The notes beneath the pieces are model-generated. The model was not told the DNA's origin. It made no database searches and saw only the letters and a list, made by a program, of their open reading frames with translations. Positions 55,703 through 64,000 of a stretch of DNA of 64,000 bases are shown here, piece after piece. The DNA is taken from contig NZ_MVHE01000012.1 of NCBI RefSeq assembly GCF_002086155.1, forward strand, positions 1-64,000. Reading direction: 5' to 3'. How positions within the stretch are numbered: position 1 is the first letter of the stretch; the number at the start of each line of letters is the position of its first letter. The position numbers and the translations under genes were made by a program. This DNA comes from Mycobacterium angelicum. Lineage in GTDB: Bacteria > Actinomycetota > Actinomycetes > Mycobacteriales > Mycobacteriaceae.

Positions 55703-56590
55703 TTATTCAGATGTAATTCTTAGCTGCTCAGAGCGTGTTTTGGCGGCCTGAACGGCAGCGTCGACGGCTATCCGAAATCCACCGCGTTCCAGTTCCCGCA
55801 GGGCAGCCGCGGTCGTGCCGCCCGGTGAGGTGACCGACGCCCGCAGCTCAGCCGGTGAGGAGTCGACGCGCAAACCCAACGGCTCGCCATCGGCGGTGCG
55901 CCGCTCCTGGTTCATCCGCTCCAGCAGCATCGCCGCCGATCCGGCCATGGTCTGTGCGGTCAGGTCGGTGGCCACCTGCCGGCTCAAACCGACCGCGACA
56001 CCGGCATCCACCAACGCCTCCACCAGCAGGAAGAAATATGCCGGGCCGGAGCCGGACACCGCGGTCACGGCGTCCATCTGCGCTTCGGGCACGGTCAGCA
56101 CGGCGCCGACGGCGTCGAACAGGGCGGAGGCCTCCTCGAGCTGCTGCGGGGTGACGAACCGCCCCTTGGCCAGCGCAGTGACGCCGGCCCCGACGAGTGC
56201 CGCGGCATTGGGCATCGCCCGGATCACCGGCGTTCCGGCCGGCAGCTTGGATTCGAAGAACGTGATGGTGATGCCTGCCGCCACCGTGACGAACACCTGC
56301 TCAACGCTGTCGTTGTCGGCCGCGGCCGCCGCGTCGGCAAGGTCGTCGACCACCGCCTCGACGTCGGCGGGCTTGACGGCGACGACGACGAACGTCGCGT
56401 TCTCGACCGCGTCTTTCACCGACGTCACCAAGACGGAATAGGTCTCGGATATGTACTTGGCCCGATCCGGCATCCGTTCGGCCACGACTAAGTCCTTGAC
56501 CTGCCGCCCCGCCCGCAGCAGACCCGACAGCAATGCCTCACCGATGCTGCCGCCACCGACGATCGCAATTCTTGCCATGCCCGAAAGCAT
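55703..56590 (-). CDS. proC: pyrroline-5-carboxylate reductase
   Basis: 295 residues, last step of proline synthesis. NADP-binding IAIVGGGSIGEAL and the C-terminal signature TSPGGTTAAALRELERGGFR are both intact. ATG 56590 (MLSGMARIAI) follows M. tuberculosis ProC; ATG 56578 is a four-residue shorter alternative. Confidence 0.96.
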   Translation of the reverse strand: MLSGMARIAIVGGGSIGEALLSGLLRAGRQVKDLVVAERMPDRAKYISETYSVLVTSVKDAVENATFVVVAVKPADVEAVVDDLADAAAAADNDSVEQVFVTVAAGITITFFESKLPAGTPVIRAMPNAAALVGAGVTALAKGRFVTPQQLEEASALFDAVGAVLTVPEAQMDAVTAVSGSGPAYFFLLVEALVDAGVAVGLSRQVATDLTAQTMAGSAAMLLERMNQERRTADGEPLGLRVDSSPAELRASVTSPGGTTAAALRELERGGFRIAVDAAVQAAKTRSEQLRITSE

Positions 56591-56605
56591 CGCAGATGCC
56601 GCGAT

Positions 56606-57442
56606 CTAGCCGCCCCGCCGGGCGGGCACTAGGGCCAGCTGGCGCGACTGGGCCACGATGCGGCCCGACTGGTCGACGACGATGTGGTCCTCGTCGAACC
56701 AGTCCTGCCCGATCTCCGTGCAGGTGCACACCACGCGCAACCAGCCATCGACGGGCAGGGCGCGGATGAAGGCGGTGAGTTGGACCGTCGGCGCCCAGCC
56801 GGTGCGGTCCACCGCAAAGGTCACCGGCGCCGACAAATCCCCGCACATGAGCGCGAACAGCGCATCCGGAGCGACGCCGCGCGGACGGGCCCACATCTGC
56901 AGCACCGGCGGGCGCCCATCGGTTACCCGGGCCATGGTGGACAGCAACGGCCGCACATCGCAGCCTTCGCCCAGATGCACCAGCCCGGCCAGTCGATGGC
57001 CCGGCCCGATCGGTTCGACGCCCTCGGGCGGTTCCGGCGCCATCAGATCCACCACCGGGTTCGCCGAAAGCAGGGGCACCCCTTGATGTTCCGGCTCGCC
57101 CAGCGTCACCACGGCATGCACCGCGGTGCGATCGCCCTGGTTGAGCTCGACATCGACCACGCTGATCCGGCGCCCGCGCTTGCGGATCGACGTCACCACC
57201 TGCAGCCCGCCAGGATCAGGCGCCCACAGGAAATTCGCCGAGACGGCGACGGGCTGCAGCGCCCCTCCCTCGTGTCCGCCGTGTGCGATGCGCGCGGCGT
57301 TGGCACACAGCGCCACCATCGCGCCGCCGTGCACCTTCGGCCCGATGGTCCAGTGCTTGTTCAGTTCGCCGGCAAACACCCGGCCGGTCGGGCCGGAGTC
57401 GAGCTCGCGCAGCGCCATCGCGGCGGTGAATAAGGCCGTCAT
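56606..57442 (-). CDS. acyl-CoA thioesterase-like double-hotdog protein (Rv0499-like)
   Basis: 278 residues from ATG 57442, which overlaps the upstream stop as TGATG. Two tandem hotdog units: HWTIGPKVHGGAMVALCANAAR and, in the second, RVVCTCTEIGQDWFDEDHIVVDQSGRIVAQSRQLALV. Matches the TesB-like thioesterase superfamily. Probably hydrolyses acyl-CoA; substrate not known. The frame continues upstream in antisense-like sequence, which I reject. Confidence 0.86.
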   Translation of the reverse strand: MTALFTAAMALRELDSGPTGRVFAGELNKHWTIGPKVHGGAMVALCANAARIAHGGHEGGALQPVAVSANFLWAPDPGGLQVVTSIRKRGRRISVVDVELNQGDRTAVHAVVTLGEPEHQGVPLLSANPVVDLMAPEPPEGVEPIGPGHRLAGLVHLGEGCDVRPLLSTMARVTDGRPPVLQMWARPRGVAPDALFALMCGDLSAPVTFAVDRTGWAPTVQLTAFIRALPVDGWLRVVCTCTEIGQDWFDEDHIVVDQSGRIVAQSRQLALVPARRGG

Positions 57443-58284
57443 CAGCGCAGCAGATGCGTCCGGGCGAACTGCAACGACTCGGCCAGCATGGACTCGCGCT
57501 CGTAAGCCGAACGCGCGCTCGAGGTGGACACCTCCAGGATCACGTGACCGGCGAAGGCGCCGCCGGCCAGCATCTGGCACACCTCGGCGGTGGGCTGGGT
57601 ACCACGGCCAGGCACCATGTGCTCGTCGGCGGGCAGTCCGCTGCCGTCGCACAGATGCAGATGGACCAAACCCGAGGCCATTCGCCCGGCCATTTCCAGT
57701 GCGTCGGTGCCTGCGGTCGCCGTGTGCGAGAGGTCCAGCGTGTAATGCGCGTGGTTGCCGTCCAGCGGGTCGTAGGACGGCGCAAACGCCGAAATGGCTG
57801 CGCCCGGTCCGCCGCCACGTTTGCGCATGCGCTCGCGCGACTGGTCGGCCCCGAAGAGCCGATCCGCCCGAAACGGAAACATGTTCTCCACGGCCACCAG
57901 CACGTCGCTGGACGATTCCAGGGCGGCGACCTGCTCGCTGAAGCCCTCGGCGTAACGCCGTTGCCACCGAAACGGCGGATGCACCACCACCGTCTGCGCC
58001 CCCAGCTCTTCGGCGGCTCGCACACTGCGGTCCAGCTTCACGATCGGATTGGCACCCCACACTCGCTGCGAGATCAGCAGGCACGGAGCGTGCACGGATA
58101 ACACCGGCATGTGATAGCGCCGCGACAGCTTGCGGACAGCAGCGATGTCCTGGCTGACCGATTCACCCCAGACCATCAGCTCGACCCCGTCGTAGCCGAG
58201 CCGGGCCGCGTACTCGAACGCGGCCTCCGCCCGCAACGGGTACACGGAGGCCGTCGATAGGCCGACTTTGATCGCTGGGCGCAA
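57442..58284 (-). CDS. sugar phosphate isomerase/epimerase-like TIM barrel (Rv0498-like)
   Basis: 280 residues from TTG 58284 (LRPAIKVGLSTASVYPLRAE); the start is a rare TTG but the N-terminus matches Rv0498 closely. AP endonuclease 2 / xylose-isomerase-like barrel with metal ligands in DGVELMVWGES, VVVHPPF, VENMFPFR and HLHLCDGSG. Substrate unknown. Confidence 0.88.
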   Translation of the reverse strand: MRPAIKVGLSTASVYPLRAEAAFEYAARLGYDGVELMVWGESVSQDIAAVRKLSRRYHMPVLSVHAPCLLISQRVWGANPIVKLDRSVRAAEELGAQTVVVHPPFRWQRRYAEGFSEQVAALESSSDVLVAVENMFPFRADRLFGADQSRERMRKRGGGPGAAISAFAPSYDPLDGNHAHYTLDLSHTATAGTDALEMAGRMASGLVHLHLCDGSGLPADEHMVPGRGTQPTAEVCQMLAGGAFAGHVILEVSTSSARSAYERESMLAESLQFARTHLLR

Positions 58285-58296
58285 GTCTGCCGGTGC

Positions 58297-59280
58297 CTAG
58301 CCCGATTGCAACAGGGCCAGCGGTCCCAGGGTGATCAGCGCCCCCACGGCAACCGCGATCAACGTACTGGCGATGTCCTCGGTCTTGCGGACTACCCGCA
58401 CCCCGACGACCAGTCCGAGAATGACCAACACCGACAGCACCAGTGCCACGATGCTGTTCCAGCGCCACAGCTGGTCGAAGGCGATGAACAGCCCCGCGCC
58501 GAACACCACCGCCAGGATCGACTGGAACACGATCACCGTGCCGTGCCACAAGGCGATCAGCTTGCCGGACGACACCCGAGCCGGCTGGTCCTCCAACTCG
58601 ACGGGGTCCTCGTCGAAGAGGGTGGGCACCTGCTCACCGCGCCGCCGGGCCACCTCATCGGCAATGGACTGGCCGCCGAATAGCGTTCCCTCCGAAGCCT
58701 GCAGGTAGGAGCGCACGTACGCGGAATCCTCGACCGCTGAGTCGGCTTCACGCACCTCGGTGTCCATCACATCCACCGACGCGTCGCCGTAGTGCTCTAC
58801 CGGATCGGGGCTCATGTGCTCGGCACCGGATTCCTGCCCGGCTTGCTCGGCTTCGGTGTGCCGCAGGGGCCGCGGGTACTCGCTGCGCTCTGGACCGGAC
58901 GGGCGCCGGGCCACCGGGTCAGACTTGGGCCAACGCGGTTCGGGTTCCGACCAGTACGCCGTCGTGGCTACGTCAGGGACGGGTTCTGGTTCAGGCGGCG
59001 CTGCTGCCTCTGGTTCGGGTGCCGTCTCAATCAGGTCGGGTTGCCCGTTCGCCGGCACCGCCGGGGTGATCGGCGCGGCCGGTTCGGCTTCCTCGTGGGG
59101 TTGCTCACGGATGATGGGAATCTCGCCGGTGAGCTCGGCGACAGTCACCGCGTCGCTGTCGCCGCGCCGACGGCGGCGGCGTCGCGTGGGCGCCGGGGCG
59201 CCGATGGTTCCATTCCTGGCCAGCAGTTCGGCCACGGAGATTTGCTTGGTGTCCTCTGTTTCAGAGTGTGGTCCGGTCAT
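58297..59280 (-). CDS. membrane protein with acidic, Pro/Glu-rich N-terminus (Rv0497-like)
   Basis: 327 residues. N-terminal ~235 residues are hydrophilic with a basic [10 protein letters not shown] patch near 35-42 and many Pro-Glu repeats; three to four helices end the chain ([67 protein letters not shown]). Overlaps the ppx start by 4 bp. Function unknown. Confidence 0.87.
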   Translation of the reverse strand: MTGPHSETEDTKQISVAELLARNGTIGAPAPTRRRRRRRGDSDAVTVAELTGEIPIIREQPHEEAEPAAPITPAVPANGQPDLIETAPEPEAAAPPEPEPVPDVATTAYWSEPEPRWPKSDPVARRPSGPERSEYPRPLRHTEAEQAGQESGAEHMSPDPVEHYGDASVDVMDTEVREADSAVEDSAYVRSYLQASEGTLFGGQSIADEVARRRGEQVPTLFDEDPVELEDQPARVSSGKLIALWHGTVIVFQSILAVVFGAGLFIAFDQLWRWNSIVALVLSVLVILGLVVGVRVVRKTEDIASTLIAVAVGALITLGPLALLQSG

Positions 59281-60293
59281 GGTTTGCCTCTCGATCGGTT
59301 GGCCGCGTTCCGATCAACTACCTGACCTCCAGCATCGCGTACCGAAGTCTCCACCAGAGCGGTTCCGTCGGCTTCGCTGTCGAGTTTGCGCAAGATGAGA
59401 CCTTCCCGTAGCGCCCACGGGCAGATATCCACCGTTTCGATCGACAGCGCGCGCATGCTTGCCTCCGCCACCAGAGCACCTGCCACGATCTGTGGCGCGC
59501 GCTCGGCGCTCACTCCTTCCAGTTCTGCCCGGTCAGCGGTCGTCATCCTAGAGATGAAAGATATGAGTTGTCTGAGGCCATTGGCGGTCAGCGTGCGTTT
59601 CACCCGGGGGCCGGCGGCCGACGGCGCCGCACCGGTGAGGCGCGCCAACGACCGGAAAGTCTTCGAGGATGCGACGGCCAGGTCGGGTTCACCGGCTTCC
59701 AGGACGGCCGCGCTGGCATCCGACAATTCGGCATCAAGCCAATCGCGCAGCATCGCCACCCGTCGCCGCCCGGGCGGATCGTCCGGAAGCCACTCACGGG
59801 CCAACCGTCCCGCACCCAGCGGCAGCGACAACGCGACCTCTGGCTCCTCGTCCACACCGCTGGACACCTCCAGCGAGCCGCCGCCGATGTCGAGGTTGAT
59901 GATGCGGCCCGCACTCCACCCGAACCACCGTCGTACCGCCAGAAACGTCAACCGCGACTCGTCGACCCCGCGCAGCACCTGCAACTCGACGCCGGCCTCT
60001 TTACGGACCCGGGCCAGCACGTCGTCGGAATTCTCGGCGTCGCGAACCGCCGAGGTGGCGAAGGCCATCAGCTCCGCACAACCGGAGCTGACCGCGATCT
60101 TGGCGAACTCGTCGATGGTGGAGACCAGTTTGTCGGCTCCGCGCTTGGTGATCCTGCCGGAGCTGTCGGTGGCCTCGGCAAGCCGCAGTGTGGCCTTCGT
60201 TGAGCTCATCGGGGTCGGATGCCCGCCACGGTGCGCATCTACCACCAGTAGATGAACCGTGTTGCTCCCCACGTCCAGCACACCCAATCGCAC
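59277..60293 (-). CDS. ppx1: exopolyphosphatase / guanosine pentaphosphatase (Ppx1)
   Basis: 338 residues from GTG 60293 ([20 protein letters not shown]); GTG 60299 is two codons earlier. Sugar-kinase-like Ppx/GppA fold: phosphate loops [10 protein letters not shown] and [14 protein letters not shown]. Lacks the C-terminal HD-type half of E. coli Ppx, like the Rv0496 enzyme that degrades short-chain polyphosphate. Linked to stringent response by substrate family. Confidence 0.92.
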   Translation of the reverse strand: MRLGVLDVGSNTVHLLVVDAHRGGHPTPMSSTKATLRLAEATDSSGRITKRGADKLVSTIDEFAKIAVSSGCAELMAFATSAVRDAENSDDVLARVRKEAGVELQVLRGVDESRLTFLAVRRWFGWSAGRIINLDIGGGSLEVSSGVDEEPEVALSLPLGAGRLAREWLPDDPPGRRRVAMLRDWLDAELSDASAAVLEAGEPDLAVASSKTFRSLARLTGAAPSAAGPRVKRTLTANGLRQLISFISRMTTADRAELEGVSAERAPQIVAGALVAEASMRALSIETVDICPWALREGLILRKLDSEADGTALVETSVRDAGGQVVDRNAANRSRGKP

Positions 60294-60387
60294 GAACACA
60301 AACTAGCCCGGCACAGGTTGCTCGCGTCGCACGACCCGCACGGCCGCCCGCCGATCAAGGCCCGGATCTTGGTCTAACGTTGAGTCC

Positions 60388-61173
60388 GTGGCAAATTCAC
60401 GCCAGGGGGCAGGCCAGGAAGTGGAATTGGATTTCGCCCGCGAGTGGGTGGAGTTCTACGACCCGGACAATCCCGAGCATCTGATCGCGGCCGACCTCAC
60501 CTGGTTGCTGTCGCACTGGACGTGTGTGTTCGGCACGCCGGCCTGCCAGGGCACCGTCGCGGGGCGCCCGCACGACGGGTGCTGCTCGCACGGCGCGTTT
60601 CTGTCCGACGACGACGACCGCGCACGGTTGGACGACGCGGTGCAGAAGCTGACCGACGAGGACTGGCAATTCCGCGAAAAAGGCTTGGGCCGCAAGGGAT
60701 ATCTGGAACTCGACGAGCATGACGACCAGCCACAGTACCGCACCCGCAAACACAAGGACGCCTGCATTTTCCTGAACCGGCCGGGTTTCCGCGGTGGCGT
60801 CGGGTGCGCGCTGCACAGCAAGGCCCTGAAGTTGGGCGTGCCGCCGCTGACCATGAAGCCCGACGTCTGCTGGCAGTTGCCGATCCGGCGCAGCCAGGAG
60901 TGGGTGACCCGTCCCGACGGGACCGAGATTCTCAAGACCACGCTCACCGAATACGATCGCCGCGGCTGGGGCTCCGGAGGCGCTGATCTGCATTGGTACT
61001 GCACCGGCGATCCCGCGGCGCACGTCGGCGCCCAGCAGGTGTGGGAAAGCCTTGCCGACGAGCTCACCGAGCTGCTCGGCGAGAAGGCCTACGGCGAATT
61101 GGCGGCGATGTGCCGGCGCCGCGGCAAATTGGGCCTGATCGCCATACACCCCGCGACGCGGGCAGCCGAGTAG
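60388..61173 (+). CDS. cysteine-rich conserved protein (Rv0495c-like)
   Basis: 261 residues from GTG 60388. Many cysteines: [51 protein letters not shown] and AAMCRRR, suggesting a metal or iron-sulfur cluster, as in DUF3109-type proteins. The mycobacterial homologue is conserved and reported to affect redox homeostasis (from memory). Function unproven. Divergent from ppx1. Confidence 0.85.
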   Translation: MANSRQGAGQEVELDFAREWVEFYDPDNPEHLIAADLTWLLSHWTCVFGTPACQGTVAGRPHDGCCSHGAFLSDDDDRARLDDAVQKLTDEDWQFREKGLGRKGYLELDEHDDQPQYRTRKHKDACIFLNRPGFRGGVGCALHSKALKLGVPPLTMKPDVCWQLPIRRSQEWVTRPDGTEILKTTLTEYDRRGWGSGGADLHWYCTGDPAAHVGAQQVWESLADELTELLGEKAYGELAAMCRRRGKLGLIAIHPATRAAE

Positions 61174-61890
61174 CTAACGGGCGTTCGTGTAGGCCATCAC
61201 CATGCGCAGCGCGCTGGCGTTCAGGTAAGCCTCGACCGTCGCGGCGGCCGCGTCCGCGTCGCGCGCCAGCACCGCGTCGGTGATCGCCCGCAGATCGGCC
61301 ACCACCGGCTGGGCGTCGTCATATGCCCCGGTGAGTTCATGCTCGCGACCGCCGAACGCGTGCTCGACCCAGCGGTACAGCAACCCCAGGGCGCGGTTGC
61401 GGGTGCTGTGGATGAGGACCCGGAAGTAGCCGACGTCGGCCGCCTGACGCGCCGCGGCGGTGTCCGCCTCCCCCACCGCGGCCAGCGCGGCGCGTAGCGC
61501 CTCGGTGTCCTCAGGCTTGCTGCGGGCGGCCGCGAGGCGGCCGATCAACGGACCCAGCGCCGCCCGGATCTCGAACAATTCGACCAGGAAGTCCGGGCCC
61601 AACTTGCGCACCAGCGCCTCGACCACGGCGGGATGAGTGAGCCCTTCGGGGTCACACACCACGCTGCCGCTGCCGTGGCGTACCTCGATCAAACCCATCT
61701 GTTGCAGCCGCGCCAGGCCCTGCCGCAGCGAGGTGCGGTTGACGCCGAGCTGCTCGGCAAGTTCCCGCTCCGGCGGCAACGTCGAGCCGGGCGGGAAAAC
61801 GCCGTCCAGGATCGCGTCGGCGATGGACGTGGCGATCTGCTCGTCCACGCGCTGACGGTCCGGCGGGGGTATGGGGGTCAACTGGTTCAT
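61174..61890 (-). CDS. FadR-subfamily GntR regulator (Rv0494-like)
   Basis: 238 residues from ATG 61890; TTG 61902 would add four residues. GntR winged helix ([53 protein letters not shown]) and an all-alpha FadR-type effector domain. The Rv0494 homologue is an autoregulatory starvation-responsive FadR-like protein. A palindrome lies over its start codon. Confidence 0.92.
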   Translation of the reverse strand: MNQLTPIPPPDRQRVDEQIATSIADAILDGVFPPGSTLPPERELAEQLGVNRTSLRQGLARLQQMGLIEVRHGSGSVVCDPEGLTHPAVVEALVRKLGPDFLVELFEIRAALGPLIGRLAAARSKPEDTEALRAALAAVGEADTAAARQAADVGYFRVLIHSTRNRALGLLYRWVEHAFGGREHELTGAYDDAQPVVADLRAITDAVLARDADAAAATVEAYLNASALRMVMAYTNAR

Positions 61891-61903
61891 TGGCTCAACC
61901 AAT
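61889..61903. promoter_or_regulatory. candidate FadR-type operator at regulator start
   Basis: ATTGG (61889-61893) and CCAAT (61899-61903) are exact inverted repeats around a 5-base centre CTCAA, covering the regulator's start codon and lying in the short divergent promoter with the 61949 gene. Suits autoregulation and control of the divergent operon. Confidence 0.55.
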
Positions 61904-61948
61904 ATTGTAGACTGGCCACATCATCTCCTGAACTCCGAAGGAACAGCA

Positions 61949-62899
61949 GTGGACGACGAAAAGCGATCGGCCGTCGCCCCGCGCTGGCGGGGCAAGGCGG
62001 GGCGACTGGAGGTCTGGTACGCCACCTTGTCGGATCCGCTGACCCGGGCCGGCCTCTGGATTCACCACGAAATCGTCGCACCCACCTCCGGCGCTCCGTA
62101 TGCACACGGCTGGACGACCTGGTTTCCCTCCGACGGTCCGCCGCTGACCGAGCGCTTCGGACCCGTGCCGGCCCAGCCCGCGTCCAGCGCAGCCTGGTTC
62201 GACCACGCCGGCGCGCGAGCGTGCCCCGAAGAGCTGAGCGGGCGCGCGGGATCACTGGCCTGGGACCTGTCCTGGAAGGACACCGGGACGCCGCTGTGGA
62301 CCTTTCCCCGCGTGGCATGGGAGCGCGAGCTGCTGCCCGGCGCCCAGGTAGTGCTGGCCCCCACCGCCGATTTCGCCGGATCGCTGACGGTCGACGGCAC
62401 CGATCATTCCGTCGACGGCTGGCGCGGCGCTGTCGCCCACATCTACGGGCACGGCAATGCCAAGCGCTGGGGCTGGATCCATGCCGATCTCGGCGACGGC
62501 GACGTGGTGGAAGCGGTAGCGGCCGTCTCCCACAAACCCGGGCTCAACCGGTTGGCGCCGCTGGCGTTCGTGCGCTGCCGCATCGACGAAAAGGACTGGC
62601 CCACAAGCGTTTTGCCATCGCTGCGGATGCGAACGACGCTAGGCGTGCGGCACTGGCAACTGGAAGGGCGCATCGGCGGCCGCAACGTGTTGATACGCGT
62701 CGACCAGCCGCCGGAGCGCTGCGTGAGCCTGCTCTACACCGATCCCGACGGCGGCACCGTGGTGTGCACCAACACCGAGCAGGCCGACATTCACATCGAC
62801 ATCGACGACCGGCATTGGTCGGTGCTGGGCACCGGGCATGCCGAAGTCGGCCTGCGCGGTGCCGAGGCGCCCGCCGTCAACGAAAGGACACCCCGATGA
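61949..62899 (+). CDS. conserved protein (Rv0493c-like)
   Basis: 316 residues from GTG 61949 with AAGGA seven to eight bases upstream. Beta-rich, with WIHHEIVAPTSGAPYAHGWTTWF, HIYGHGNAKRWGWIHADLGDGDVVEAV and RHWQLEGRIGGRNVLIRVD blocks, resembling lipocalin-like/AttH-type proteins. No catalytic triad seen. First gene of a three-gene operon divergent from the FadR-like regulator; ends overlapping the next start by 4 bp. Confidence 0.82.
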   Translation: MDDEKRSAVAPRWRGKAGRLEVWYATLSDPLTRAGLWIHHEIVAPTSGAPYAHGWTTWFPSDGPPLTERFGPVPAQPASSAAWFDHAGARACPEELSGRAGSLAWDLSWKDTGTPLWTFPRVAWERELLPGAQVVLAPTADFAGSLTVDGTDHSVDGWRGAVAHIYGHGNAKRWGWIHADLGDGDVVEAVAAVSHKPGLNRLAPLAFVRCRIDEKDWPTSVLPSLRMRTTLGVRHWQLEGRIGGRNVLIRVDQPPERCVSLLYTDPDGGTVVCTNTEQADIHIDIDDRHWSVLGTGHAEVGLRGAEAPAVNERTPR

Positions 62900-63225
62900 G
62901 TTTCGCTCTCGACCCGCCGCTGCTGTTGGCCTCCGGGCTACTGATCGAACGCCGCATTCCCCAGAAGCGTCGCGACCTGATCGAGGCCGCCGTCCTCGGG
63001 GTGTTCTTCGCCGGATCGTTCGGGCTCTACAACAACGTGCCCGGCCTGGGGTTCCTGTGGCGCCCGTTCCGGTCCCGCAATGGCCGCGACTTCATGTGGA
63101 ACAGCGGCGTTTTCAACGTGAACACCGAGCAAGCCGAGTGGCCACTGCACGCCGCGGCCGGCGGCATCTTCGCCACGTATCCGTTCTTCCTCAAACTCGG
63201 CCGGCTGCTCGGACGCGGTAAATGA
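62896..63225 (+). CDS. small membrane-associated protein (Rv0492A-like)
   Basis: 109 residues from ATG 62896, overlapping the previous stop (ATGA). One or two hydrophobic segments (DLIEAAVLGVFFAGSFGLYNN, GGIFATYPFFLKLG) in a mostly aromatic-rich protein. Function unknown, but coupled by overlap to the GMC oxidoreductase that follows. Confidence 0.82.
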   Translation: MSFALDPPLLLASGLLIERRIPQKRRDLIEAAVLGVFFAGSFGLYNNVPGLGFLWRPFRSRNGRDFMWNSGVFNVNTEQAEWPLHAAAGGIFATYPFFLKLGRLLGRGK

Positions 63226-64000
63226 GCCGTCTGGCCGATCGCGCGACCGCTTCCTTCGGCACCGCCCTGCTGCCCGAGGAATACGGCGGCCCAGCACCGG
63301 CCGAGCTGGTCGAGCGCGTCGATCGGTACGTTGCGCGCCTGCCGGCCACCTCGCGGCTGGCGGTGCGTGCCGGGCTGGCTTCCCTGGCCGCCGCCAGCTA
63401 TCTCACCACCGGCCGGTCGATGGCACGGCTCGATCCCGGCGAACGCGAACAGGTGCTGCGCCGAGTCGCCGCGCTCAACCCGGACGTCGGCGCGGCCGTG
63501 GATGTCATGAAGGCGATGGTGCTGCTGGTCAACGGCGCCGACACCTATGCCCCGGAATTGCTGTCCCGCGCCGCCGAACACGACCCGGCACGACCGGACG
63601 CGGCGCTGAACCTCACCCCGTCGGCTGAAAGCTCGTCGGTCGTCACGTGCGACGTCGTAGTCGTCGGCTCAGGCGCCGGTGGCGCGATGGCCGCACGCAC
63701 GTTGGCCCGGGCCGGCCTGGATGCCGTCGTGCTCGAAGAGGGACGGCGCTGGACGGTCGAGGAATTCCGGACCACCCACCCGATCGACCGCTTCGCCGGC
63801 TTGTACCGCGGCGCCGCCGCCACGATTGCGCTCGGCCGTCCATCGGTCGCGCTGCCGGTGGGCCGGGCGGTCGGCGGCACTACCGTCGTCAACTCCGGCA
63901 CCTGTTTCCGGCCGCCGGTTGCGGTGCAGCAGCGCTGGCGCGACGAGTTCGGATTCGCGTTGACCGATCCGGATCGGTTCGCCCCTCGCCTCGACGAGGT
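63222..64000 (+). CDS. GMC-type oxidoreductase, 3' end cut by window edge
   Basis: ATG 63222 overlaps the upstream stop (ATGA). 259 residues are readable to the window end with no stop. An N-terminal ~140-residue helical extension precedes the FAD-binding VVVVGSGAGGAMAARTLARAG, with LEEGRRW and the GMC signature GRAVGGTTVVNSGTCFRPP. Matches Rv0492c. Oxidises an alcohol-type substrate with FAD; the C-terminal substrate domain is missing here. Confidence 0.9.
   Translation, partial: MSRLADRATASFGTALLPEEYGGPAPAELVERVDRYVARLPATSRLAVRAGLASLAAASYLTTGRSMARLDPGEREQVLRRVAALNPDVGAAVDVMKAMVLLVNGADTYAPELLSRAAEHDPARPDAALNLTPSAESSSVVTCDVVVVGSGAGGAMAARTLARAGLDAVVLEEGRRWTVEEFRTTHPIDRFAGLYRGAAATIALGRPSVALPVGRAVGGTTVVNSGTCFRPPVAVQQRWRDEFGFALTDPDRFAPRLDE

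Noticed and set aside
56606..58084. 492-residue thioesterase reading
   Set aside because: The first ~214 residues are antisense-like sequence inside the sugar isomerase gene; the ATG at 57442 is coupled and correct.
1..64000. tRNA, rRNA or CRISPR loci
   Set aside because: None recognised by eye; no cloverleaf-like GGTTC/CCA patterns or rRNA motifs were found.

Overview
This window is a contiguous piece of a mycobacterial chromosome, very probably a slow-growing Mycobacterium. The backbone is GC-rich. It encodes PPE proteins, an MmpS/MmpL pair, a cyclopropane mycolate synthase (CmaA2), a CpnT-type toxin locus and the 33-residue ribosomal protein bS22. Gene order follows the M. tuberculosis Rv0538-to-Rv0492c segment, read in the opposite orientation. 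Counterpart names (Rv numbers) come from memory of that genome; no search was run.

Layout. 1-7.4 kb: Rv0538-like and Rv0537c-like membrane proteins, galE3, mtnP, menA, fabH and a DUF4229 protein. 7.4-14.9 kb: a 52-residue protein, an Rv0530-like ParA/MinD ATPase, then the System II cytochrome c maturation operon (hemL, phosphatase, thiol-disulfide lipoprotein, ccdA, resB, ccsA), almost all genes touching or overlapping. 15.1-16.3 kb: a WXG-type gene broken by a frameshift and a stop codon. 16.3-25.4 kb: Rv0523c-like protein, GabP-like permease, an intact methyltransferase (a split pair in M. tuberculosis), a secreted esterase, an OafA/SGNH acyltransferase, a 38-residue protein, an SGNH hydrolase, a second acyltransferase and an anti-anti-sigma factor. 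25.4-31.6 kb: two small membrane proteins, then hemB, hemD, hemC, hemA and a glutaredoxin-like protein.

31.6-46.5 kb is an accessory block lying between two genes (Rv0508 and mmpL2 counterparts) that are neighbours in M. tuberculosis. It opens with an EsxF/EsxE/CpnT-like trio whose toxin ends in a TNT (NAD+ glycohydrolase) domain with the expected His and Gln. An AT-rich array of immunity-like genes and small coupled ORFs follows. That array is interrupted by an IS1634-type transposase remnant that beheads one gene and truncates another. After it come an MPTR PPE protein, TetR and LysR regulators, a CocE-type hydrolase, a second PPE protein and a methyltransferase. This toxin plus multi-immunity island is the most interesting part of the window.

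46.6-64 kb returns to the conserved order: mmpL/mmpS, serB1, a HadA-like hydratase, cmaA2, a clear hairpin terminator, an LPLAT acyltransferase, galE2, bS22, an excisionase-like HTH protein, proC, a thioesterase, a sugar isomerase-like protein, a membrane protein, ppx1, Rv0495c, a FadR-like regulator with a palindrome at its start codon, and the Rv0493c-Rv0492A-Rv0492c operon, cut by the window end.

Other notable items are a 51-bp palindromic element inserted in frame in hemL, palindromic operator candidates at the TetR and FadR genes and upstream of the MPTR PPE gene, and small genes with strong ribosome binding sites.
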